Source of the DNA: Romanomermis culicivorax
Taxonomy: Eukaryota; Nematoda; Enoplea; Mermithida; Mermithidae
Reading direction: 5' to 3'
DNA: 64,000 bases
Assembly: GCA_963922205.1 (NCBI GenBank)
Contig: CAWUHX010000007.1
Location: 2,046,001-2,110,000 of the forward strand
Position 1 is the first letter of the stretch. Each line of letters opens with the position of its first letter. Shown here piece by piece: positions 43,601 through 55,600 of this stretch. Under the pieces are notes generated by a model that had not been told where the DNA came from, searched no databases, and worked only from the letters and a program-made list of their open reading frames with translations. A program made the position numbers and the translations under genes.

Positions 43601-46600
43601 AACTCAGCGCACAAAACTACCCATGTTATCTCATTTTGAGGTTTGATTAATTTTTAACTTATTATATAACTTATTATTAATATATTATATATATATATAT
43701 AACTTATTATAAACCTCTCAGAAATCATGTCTTGGTGTGAAATGAGATCAAGTATTTTATTCTTCTATTTCATCATTTTGTGGATATCTGAATCAAATCC
43801 GTTCTACTTTTAATAATCTCGTTCTACGATCCCTTCACATGCACATTAATATGTTCACATTAATAATAACACAGATATACTGTGATTCCGTCACTTTAAA
43901 CTTAAAGTCTAGCTTTTTTAGATGCAAATGCGTTAATAAAAATGATTTGGCATTGAAATGTAGCGAAGGACATTGTGCGTTTAAGCCTGCTCGCTGCTTT
44001 CGTTAAATTGACCATTTATATTTTTACTGTAGTGACAAAATACTGCACCTTGGCGGATACTGTGCATTGCGGAAATGGGAATTGTGTTCTCCGTTCTTGG
44101 ATTTTAGATGGTCGGAATGACTGCGGTGACTGGACTGATGAAAGTGAGTTTACATGCTTATTTCATATAGTCTGAGAATGACAATATGGTTTCTTTTCTC
44201 AACATTTTCGTCATTAGAATATAATTCTCAGATTTTTTCACGAATAAGAAGGGGAACTATATTATTTTCAGCCAATTTTTGATTGACTATCTGCAACTTT
44301 TTGATATGGACTAAATATTTCAGATGCCTGCGCCCAGTCCAAGATCTCCTGTCCTTCTGATACCGTATGCGCTTTTCGTAGACCGGGAGCCACGAGTTGT
44401 TTCTGCACAGATCGCGCACAAGCATTCAACGGTTCTCAGTGCATTCAGAGTAAGAAATTTTATTTAAAGATTCTACTGCATGTTGCTTATACTGGTTTGC
44501 TGAGACCAGACGTCAAAATGTTCCGGGAGCAATAAAATGTGGGATGAGCATGATAACTTTTCAGAGTGAGACGAGGGGCCGGTTTCATCAAAGAGACTTA
44601 AGGCCCTGTCATACTTCATCGCGCGGCACTGCGCCGGTTGCTCTATCCATACTAAAAAGCGGCGCCGGACGGCACCGCGCGGTACCACCTTTGAAGTATG
44701 AATAGGTTTTTGTAATTTTTGCGGCGCCGCCATCAAGTTTCAACTGAAACGAAATTTTCGAACAAGCTATTGTTGCATACTGTGACATCTATACATGTAG
44801 CTGAATCATATTTTTCACTTGAATGGTGAATTCTGACACTTGTCAAATTTTTTCACCAAATTGATTAACTTAATTTTCAATGAAGATTTACTAAGAAGTT
44901 GATCATTTAACTTGTAATGAAGACATTAATGTGTAAAAATTATGAATATGCAAAGTAGGTTTAAACATGTTCCTACAGCAAGTGTACTCGCACATTTTGA
45001 TTGTGTCTTTATTCCCCCAACGTCCCTTTTCCACAAATATCCCGATTGTCCGAAAGTCCATATTCCCCATAGGTCCCGATTCCCCGAATAATGAATAAAT
45101 TTCCTATTTCCCCGAAACATGCATTAGTCCCTATTCCCTGAACGTCTCGGTTTCCCGAATACCAGGATGGATCTACTTTGAATCTGGGTCCTAAACAGCA
45201 GGTCCGACCGGACCCAGATCAGATCTGGATCCTGTATATAGCACATATGTGAATGAATAATCGTGTATATATATTCAAATTTTCAAAATCAATTTATATA
45301 AATTGATATTTCTCAGCAGTTCAAGAGCTATTAATCGTTGGAATGAGAGGAAAATTGAAGCAAGAGCCCAAAATCTTTAGACTAGGCTTTTTTGCAAGTT
45401 TCTATCTGCACCGTGCAGGAATGATTGATTTTTATTTTTCTTTTGCGCTTTTTATTTTTCGATTTTTTTCGTGTTTTTCATCTTTTTCGCATTTTTCATT
45501 TTCGCATTTATCGAGACGAGCAATACACATTTTTTGAGAAGAGCAAAATCCAAAAGTATGTATAGGACAACCGGCGCCGCGCGGTATCTCTCGGCGAAGT
45601 ATGACACGGTCTTTAAGCTCCAACTGAGCTACAGCTTAAACTGTAACTTAACTCTTCATCTTATACCATTGCCGTTAAGCTATAGCTCAGCTGTTGCTTA
45701 ACTCATACACACAAAACATATCGAGAAAGTTAAGCTGCAGCTGAGCTGCACCTTAGCGACAATGCTATAACATACAGGATTAAGCTGAGCTGTAGCTTAG
45801 CGACGATGATATATGAAACAGATTTAAGCCAGCTTACGCTTCAGCTCAGCTGGAGCTTAAGTCTCTTTGATGAAACCGGCTCCAGATAAAGAATCCAACT
45901 CTTAATTTCTCTGAGTTCGTCTTAGGACCAACAACTCCATCGCCAAAAACGACCGTAGCCCCAACTCTGGCTACGACGACCGTTAAATCGAAATTCCGGT
46001 GCGAATTGAATTCTATCGACTTCCCAACACCGATACCGATTTCTTTTGGTGCTCTGTTTGATATGCAAGCAGATATGATGCCGGATTTCATGAACGTCGT
46101 AAATTACGCGCCATCTCATTGGTTGTTAAATACGGGAGAAGATCCGTCTCGAATCGATAATTTTATAGGCGTCACATTCAATTCAAGTAAAATTTTTCAT
46201 TTCTCCCTACACAATAGAGGGTATGGAGATGATAATAAAAATTTGTGACTAAATTTGTGACTTTTTGATTACAGACGGATATTTGTTTTCTTTTGCAGCA
46301 AGATTCGCTTTTGTCAAAAAATGTTTACGTTCTGACTCTCAAAGGTGATTTATACTTGCCTTTTCCGACGGAAAGGAATGCAATCGACGGAGGGGAACTT
46401 TTCGTTTTGTTCAATTGGGTTGGAGGTTATCATTGGTCGTTTCGCACAAAATTGCTGTTATCCTTTCCGACCGTAAGTGGATTTTTAGGCTGAACGTTTC
46501 AAGCTATTGACGATCCGTTCCGTCCGAAAAGGCTAGTATAAATGACCTTTTAGGTATTAAGAATTCTTTTCGTTAACGCCGAAGCCAAGTTTTTTTACAG

Positions 46601-49600
46601 AAATCTTCTACAGTCTTTGAAAAAATCAAAATTCCAGATTTCGAAAGAGTTATAATTTTTCGTATTGAAATTCCAACTATTTGTCCCAAATTTGTCGAAA
46701 CGTACACATGACAAATAAAAAAATTCCTCAATTGATTGGTACATTGCAGGTTAATCTGCTGTCGATTGATGAATGTTGCACTGGAATTTCGCGCTTACGG
46801 AAAGCACACATCTTATTCGATCGATAATTCTCTGCCCGTTGTCATATTTACTTGTCATTTATCAGTCGATTACGATTTAAATAAGCTTTCGAATAACCTG
46901 TAGCATAAAAATGAATTTGCTCAAATCAAATATGATTTATCCTGTGCCAAAATTTTATGAGCCATTCATTGTATAGTTGTGTCTCTCTCAATATTAAAGT
47001 GAACCAGCTTTTACGGGTTACTCTGCAGTATGTGAGGCTATCTGAAAAGATATTTTTCTGTTTGCTCGTACAAAATATTTCAAGATTTATTTTACCTCTA
47101 CCTCAATGTGTGACCAATGAATGTTATAAATTCACTTTTATGGGCTTTTTGATTCTCTTCTGAACTCTGAGAAAAATTACTTTTCCCTTTTATTCTTGAA
47201 AGCCTGGTATTAGCAATTTTTACGTATAGGTGGCGTTATCGACAATGTCAAAACCGTCGATCGACAAACGTTTTTTGAGTTTTTAAAGGGACTTCTGACC
47301 ACGAGCGTGAAAAGTACGGCTTGTACGAGTGCCTCATTTACCGCTATTCAGAGAGCACTGTCGCAAGCATCGAAGTATAGCGTCTTGACAGTTTTTGTAG
47401 ATTCAATACCAACTGATGATCAATTATTGGACATAGTAGTGCGATCCGCTATGACACAAAAAGTTAAAGTAAATTAGATGTAGTCAATATTAGGTTGTCA
47501 TATTTGTATTTTTACTATAAAATGATGAAAACCACAACCACAAAAAGTGTTTGTCAACGATTTTCTGTCGTTTATGATTCAGTCATGTAACCACGATTTA
47601 TATCAGTATCCTGCCTGTATGTACCTTTCTTTCCATTCGTGCCGGAATCTCTATACCATTTCAGATAAATTTTGTTGTGAGTGGAATTTGCGCGATGAAT
47701 AACGTCAGTGATCAATATTTGTCACCAAATCAAACTTCCTTCGAAGTCCTTGCCTATTCTACAGGTGGCGAAATTTTTAGAATTGACAAAGGCGTGAATT
47801 TCGGCCCGGTAACGATATTAACAAGAAGTTGATTTTTTTCTTTCCTAAGCCTTATTGTCAAACTGTTTAATAAGGAAAGTGCGCGATTTTAGCTGATCAA
47901 TTTCGTAGGGCTTATAATTTACTTGAAGTCACTATGGCACTTTTTTGCAAAAAGTGTTATTGTTACTAATTGTTTCTTTTAAGCTTATTCAATACATCGG
48001 CAAACAAATGAAACAAAAATACGCCGTCGTGGAATCGAAATTGGCCACAAATAATTCATTTATTCAGTTTTTTATCGATAGCACTTTCAATGAAATCTAC
48101 ATTAGTATCAACGGCGACGTGATTGCCGTACAGTTTTTAGCGGTTTCGACGAATGCAGGTTAAAAGAAGTTTCTTATCTAAACATCAATTTTGTGGGTAC
48201 GATGGGTAGTGAATTTCGATTTATTCAGGTTTGGGTTCGTCGAACAGCCATTTCATAAATTCGGGTTTGGGTGCTCTTCAATCTATTTGAGCTCGGATTC
48301 TGGTAGTTCAATAAAGATACGTTTATCATTTTAATTTATGGATTTTAATTCTGTAGAATACTGTAAAATTGATCTTCTCATTACTAAATTCTCTAAGGAT
48401 TTACATTTGGGCATGAATTTTGTCACATGTCATCTATGTCATCGAAATGTGGGAATAGTAATTTCTCAAGCAATTGTAGAGTAAAAGTACATATGATTTG
48501 ATGACAGACTTTTCGATTCAGTCAAGCCTTAAATTACTCTTCGTTTTTCTTTAAAACGCACACCTTTTTTAGTAATTTTTGGCGGTGAAACGAATCCAGT
48601 CGAATTGTATGAAAAAATACAACACTTAATGTATGCCTGCTGAGAAAATTGATTACGTTGACATCAATAGGTTGCACCCTTTCATTAACAATTATGGTTA
48701 ATACCCTCTAGATCATCCTCGAATATTGACCAATAGACTATCAACATTATGAAGGATTAATCAAATGTATAATTTTACCCTCTCGTCATCCAATTTTACC
48801 GTATCACCGTGGAGAAAAATTATCGTTTCTTTTTTGAAAAACTTGAACTCACGAACAACATACAAAAATGTAAAAAAATGATCAACAAAGAGCTTTTATT
48901 TCATTTAGTTTCTTTTTACTAGATTTTTAATATTTTCGATGTTTGGCACTAAAATGAAGTCGAACAGCCCAGCACAGACAAAAAGTCTGAAGGGGAACTT
49001 AGCCAATATGTTAACAATTTCGTTAAAAGGAAACTATTCTTGAAATGCTTCCAAATAGTGAAAGTGGAAAGCAAGTAGTATTTCAGATTTCCACGATTTT
49101 CTGATGAACAATATATCATATAGGACTGGAAATTCGTCAGCATACTGAGCTCACCTTTAACAACTTTTCGAGTGAAAAATTGTACGGCGAGTGCTCTATA
49201 TAAACGATTTTGACGACAGTACTGATTTGTGTCGTCACTTTTCTGTTCGGGAGCATTTTATAAAAAACAGACTATAGGTAGTATTTTGAAAAGTTTTGAA
49301 ACTTGAAACATTGGATACACTTTCAGGAAAGTGAAGGATATCCATCAGGTGTTAAAATAGTTGAGCAAAGACGTAATTACATGGTGTGGAAAAAACGGGT
49401 CAGCCTTGTTATCCTACTACAAAATTTTTTTAATTTTTGGATCTCAGTACCAAGAGTGATCTGATGTTGTGGTATGGCTTATTTTTAAGCTTAGGCTTGG
49501 CAGTCTCCTTAGGCTTAGGCCTAAGCTTAAGAAATGCCAGAATTTCTAGTCTCAAGAACCAGATTTGATCTCGGGTGTAACACGGATTTTTCTGGTTGCT

Positions 49601-52600
49601 GGTCTAGGCAGACACAGCCTTTCACCTTAACAGGGTCGACATGTGAAGGAGAACATGGAAAGCTCCTTGCCAGAGTTTACTCAGCTCAGTTAGCATTTCG
49701 GTGATAAAGTGCAGCGAATGAGGAGATGGGCTTATTCCCTTTATGGGTAGGTAGACGAACAAGTCTTGCTTTGCCTAGCCAATAAAATATGGCCTTCACT
49801 TGGCGACAAAATTAAGGACGCCTCTGATGTAAAGTATGCGCTTATATGACTGTATAGTCCTGTAAAGTCTGCCTTTCCAGGTATAGGAGAAATGAATCCA
49901 GATGTATCCGCAAAAATTTAAGATAAACAATCTACACTTTTTTTGGCCACGTTGTGAGTTGAAAATGAGAAATCTGATCAGGTACAAAACATATGTGAAA
50001 GATGAGCCTTAATTTTGACTAATTTCATATATGCCCGACTTGTTTATTGCCATCAGTTTGCCTGAAAAACGTATGTCTTTGGTACAAATGTATTATATTT
50101 GAGTTCTCTGTTCCCATAAAGAATTTGGAATTTTGCATTTCAGCTCTTCTCAACGCCATTAATCTAATATTTGATTCGAAATTTTACAAGCTTTATCAAA
50201 TTATGGCGCCATATAGTGAACTCGTTCAAATCAATATTACTACCCAAACAGTATCGTATGTCAAAGTAACAGGTGTTAGTGCGATAAGCTACGATTTCAA
50301 TTTTCTGCCCGACCCTTATTCCCCGCTCAACGTGGTTTTGGATCAACCTATATTCGGTGAATTGAGACCATGTTTTCTGTCGTGGTGATTTTAAGACTTA
50401 TAATTTTACATAGGGTCGGCCATTTTCGGTCTGATCGGTAGAAATTTTACTTACAATTATACGTTAGATTCTGCATCTGCTGTCACTTACGACGGAATTT
50501 TTTTATTGAATGGAACAGTGTCGAAATACGCTAAACAGAAAGGATACCAATTTTTGACTTCCCAGTTTATACCCGATTGCCGGCCTTTCAATCTTTTGGT
50601 GCGCATCAAAGCAGAAATCGTACTTTATTTTTTCAATATTTAAATTTCCTCTTTACAGGTTTTCGGCCTCAATCCCTGCTCAGAAATGTATCAAATTATG
50701 TCGAAAATTACATACAGGGCGCAGGAATTTGGTAGGCATCATAGCACACGTGCAGAAAAGTTGAGCGATGATAGATAAGAATTTTTCTTTAGCGTCTTGA
50801 TGTATCCTTGACGTAATACTAAGTTACCTCAGTTACCATTTACCCTAAGGAGCAGTATCTAAACTTATATCATAAGACATATCGTCGTTTATTTGTTATT
50901 TTTGCCCTTCAGGGCAAATAACCGACCCTGTGTATAAAGATGAGCACAAACAGTTTGTTGTTTGCCATTAAGATCAAAAAAACATAAATAATGTCGAAAT
51001 TTCCTTGAGTATATTACAAATCCTTTAATTCTGTCGGTTGAGAATTTGACATGTTCTGATATTTTAAAAATTTTTAGTGGAAGACGTTGCTGCAAAATCA
51101 CCATTCGGATATTCCTTTGGAATAGACATTTTCTGATTAATTAACGATTTCACAGACTGCTTCAAGCCAAGAATTTTTCTAATAAATATGTAACATATTT
51201 GCATTAAATAAGAGCTACTTTGGGACTATCATGATTCTACATAAATTCTTCGAGTTGCTGTCGCATCAATAAAAGCAGCTAATTAACTATAGTCACGGAA
51301 AGTTTTATCACAAATTTTTTTCGAAATTGGTACTTGCATTAATTGGACTCTTTCGAAGTATTTTGTTTTCTTGCAGTCATTGTTAACAATCTGCCGGGTA
51401 CATGCAAAGCGAATCAATTCGATTGTTCTTTCAACATATGTATAGAAGCAGGCAACTTCAGGAATGGCCGAGTCGATTGCCCAACGGGCATCGACGAAGG
51501 TGACGAAAAAGTATTCTATAACTGCGCTAGCATTTTATTCTTTTAGCTTTTCCTATGGACGAATTTCATTGTAGCGGTCTGTTCACATTTCCTGCATATG
51601 GAGGTGGTTATCTTTAAATCAGCTCCTTAAATCTCAGAAGTAATCAATTTTAGGAACTCCTTACTGGTGCAACAGATCGGGAATATTTACTTGCATTAAT
51701 AAGATTTGCATTCCGTACCAATGGGTTCACGATGGAGTAGACGACTGCGGGGATAATAGCGACGAATTAGGTATAATTGTTAGCATTTTCCTGAAAGTAG
51801 ATAGTCACAGTCGGACAATAAAACATTAAATTAGGGCAGATGCGATCAAACAATTTTCGAGAAAGATTTTTTCATTGTGGTGGTTCATGTTGAAATACCG
51901 AAAAGATATGATCACCTGCAATAAAAACCCGCTACTTTTGGATAGGACTTCTTCATCGATTTTCATTGAATAGTACTTTCAAGAATGGATTTTTTGAAGT
52001 GAGGTATTTGTGAACTGATGCACATTTTTTTGCTCAACAATGCACTCATCACTTCGAAACCAGACGTGTTATAAATGGGGCGGGGACACGTGGGATACCC
52101 TGCTATCTCAACCTGTATGTGAGGACCCAAAGTCCAGCTATTCCAGCCCCCTCAAAGTGTGTGCACTTGCCGCTTGAATTGACACTATCAGCCATCACAA
52201 AAATAATCTTCTTATTTAAGACACGATTTCTGAGAGATTCTACCTTCTGCTCCATTGACCTATGATAAGTTGAAAATTACTCATATCGGAAAAAGAAATA
52301 TTTACATGCTGAGTACCGTGACAGCATTTATTCCGCATAACAATCAAAATTCGCATAGCTACAGTACTCCAAAGTTTGGAATTTTTAAATTTTCTGGCGT
52401 TTTTCGGTCTTTACATGTGCATCAAAATATCACAGCTAAGAAAAGACGTGACTCTGAAGCCGAATGTTCATTGTATGCAGAAGTCTATGCTCTATATGCA
52501 TTATATGCAGATAGGAAAAACACTTTCTAATCCTTTAGTTGACACTTTTTAGTATCAAAGGGGAAGTCAAAATAAACCGAAAAAGTCCTTTGGAGCCTTT

Positions 52601-55600
52601 TTTGAGCATCTTCCCATTATACATGTAACAGAGCCTTGAGGTCCGGAGGGGGGTCAGGTGACCTTTTGGGGTCAGAAGTCACTGATGAGGGGGAGTGGTC
52701 TCTGAAGAAAAGAAGTTGATTTTTTCACCAAAAAACGGTTCAAAAAATAGTAATTTTTGTTTAAAAAACTGTAAAAAAATGTATTCATGGTGCGTGTTCC
52801 CAGAACTTTACTGATTGGACATTTATCCAGATTCAAAAAGACATTTGAATGACAATGCAGTGTATGCAAATGTCTACAGCTGGCAAAACGGTGCGCGATG
52901 ATCAGATGTTTACTTTTGCAGCTACTGTAAGAATGTATGAACTAAAGAATAAAAAAAATTCCTCAGCATCAAGGTTGAAGCTGTTCTGAAGTGTCCATAA
53001 ACGGGATTTTTCTCTTTTTTTGCTTCTCATTCTACAGTTTAAACTTTTTTGCAAAGTGTAAAATGTTCGTTTGTGAAACAATTAGCACATCAAACTATAG
53101 TCTGTTACTGATTTGACAATTCTATAGCTCAGATAATAAACGTATCAAATGTGCTAGACAAGGGCCACCTGGAAAATGAAGTGACTTCTGTGAAATTTCC
53201 ATAAGTATGCCTTCTTCAAAGCCTTGCAGCTCCCAAAACGGTACAAAAATTTTGATGGAAATTTAACCAATACGGTTATGCACAAGCTGTAAGATTAGAG
53301 AATAAAATTCTGCGGAATCCGATGGGAAGATAGCTTATTCTCTCTTGTGTAAAACGAATATTCATTTATCGAATGAGATCAATCTGATCCTGAAATATCA
53401 CTTGGCTAGCAAGACCACTGAAAAATGCCAAAAATACAACAATTTCCTAAATTTGACATAATGTAGCCGTGCGAATTTCCGTTTTCAAGCAAAACGAATG
53501 ATACCATGAAGCTCAGCGCACGAAACTACCCAAAATATCTCATTTTGAGACATAATTAATTTTCAACTTATTATAGCGAAGGTAGAACTTCTAAGAAATC
53601 GTGTCTTAAAATCTACGTTATATTAATCATAGAACTGATCTCCCTCCCCGTGGACCCAATCACTTTCCTAGCAGATTTAACGTTATGACGATTTTGAATA
53701 TGCTAACCGAATCTATAGAACATGTTTGGCTCCCACTATGCTGCTGATCGATGCAATGATTTAACGTGCGCAAATCTTTAATTTTATCGTATTTTTTAGT
53801 ACTTTTACCGACAACTACTGTAGCAAGGACTACAGTGATCGTGACTCGCTCTGATTACTACAATAGTACGCTGACGTCGGCACCCGCTGATCTAAGTATG
53901 CAAATTTTATTGCAATGAGTTTTACGTTATCCTCGCAGAAATTTTTATCATTGTTGTCAGATATTTTTTATGGCGGTATTTTCTATGCTTCAAAATTTTA
54001 TGAGTGAAATAATTATAGTCTATTTCAGGGTGTCTCCAGCTTACCTGGAAAACTAGGAAAAATCAGGGGAAAAAGTTACACCTGGAAAATCTAGAAATGT
54101 CAGGAATTTCCGTCATGCTTTTTTATGATTCAATTGTTTTATTGCAAGATAAGCTCAAATTATTGTGGGATATGTCAATCTACGTTTGAGAATTTTAAAA
54201 CCTCAATATTCCGGCGCTTCGCCCCCGTTTTAAGCGTTAATATTATTATTTATCTGAGTTTGGCTAAGGTGTAATTCTTAGGAAGTCTAGTACGATTACA
54301 CAATTAACGTCTAATCGTTTTAGTGCATCTGTAATGTTCCATTTCGTCTGTGACGATCAATATTTAACGTTTTTTGAAGGTTAGTTAGAATTTTCAACTC
54401 TTCTGCTCATGATATTTGTCAACTTGCTTATTGTTGAAACTTTATCATTGATGAAAATCAAGAAACATTTCAAAGGCATACTTTCCATTTCGTTGTCCTA
54501 ATACTCAGAGCTAGTAATGCATTGATATTTGTTGTTCTGATCGAAAAACAGCTAAAGCATTTAACTCTTATGTGAGATACTTTGTATAACACTTATTTCC
54601 CTGTACATGATGAAATTAGAATGAGTTTCAAAAAATTCAATTTTCCTTGGTTTTGAGAATTTTCCACAACATTAGTAAAGGACATGAAAAAGTCAATAGT
54701 AAACGGTTTACAAGGGAATCAGAAACTATAAATGTCATATCAGAATTTCACATTTTGTTGTGCATGGTCAAAAAAGCTGGTGAATTTACATTTGCTTAAA
54801 ACTGAATTTTCCTGATTAAGCTTAAAATACCCTATTATTACTGGCTAAGACTATGTCTTGAGGATGTTTGTTCCGAATGTTAAGTATCTATTTTCTTCAT
54901 GAAAGATAATTTTTCGCTATCATTTTAAGTTTCAAGTTGTTTTGTAATCTGATGCTCGACTGCATGATGGTGCAGAAGCCATGCAACTGCAAATGAGTTT
55001 TTTTAGGAGATGTTTTATACAGCATGACAATATAGCTTAGGACTCTTCTTTCGCCAATTTAATAGTTTCAATATATCAAGTCTCTCATGATAAGAATAAT
55101 CGGGAAATTTATGAAAGCTTTGAGAAATATTTTTGTACGTTTTCAAACTTTTTGATGGTAGCTAGTGAGAAGGGTGACCATACAATTGTAGCGCAGTCAC
55201 GAAATTCACATTACCTTTACGTGCTTTAGTTGGTAGGAAAACATTGTCATTAACAGAACTTCTGAAAATTTATAAATTTCTAAAAAAAGCGCTTTTCATT
55301 ATTATAATGATATTTGATCAAATTTCAAATTTTTCAGTAACATGGCACCCTGATACAATTATATATTTTGAGCAGAACTTCATTAGTCATGCATCCATAT
55401 TTTGGATTATTATTTCTGAAATGCAGTTGATGACAGAAACTTTGAAAACTGAGAGAAAAATAGACAGCTGCTGAGACGAAAAAATACGACAGCTGGAATT
55501 GAATTGTTAGAAAATAAAGAATATAAAACTAAAGAAAATTGATTTTAAGAAAAAAATTGTTGAGCTTACAAATCGAAGGATCGATAAAATGTTGTGAAAA

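Larger units (their letters stand above)
44575..45885. mobile_element. 1.3-kb element with CCGGTTTCATCAAAGAGACT ends (intron 6)
   Basis: The left end, about 25 bp from 44578, is repeated exactly inverted at 45858-45883. A second inverted pair lies inside: CCTGTCATACTTCATCGCGC at 44606 against GCGAAGTATGACACGG near 45592. It also holds word arrays at 45000-45165 and 45610-45870. It is non-coding. Confidence 0.8.

Noticed and set aside
46293-46493. Open frame reading [18 protein letters not shown] ending at a GTAAGT donor, looks like an exon
   Set aside because: Its phase does not fit exon 7 with any good acceptor. Exon 7 (ends phase 1) joins perfectly to 47230 and continues the vWA pattern.
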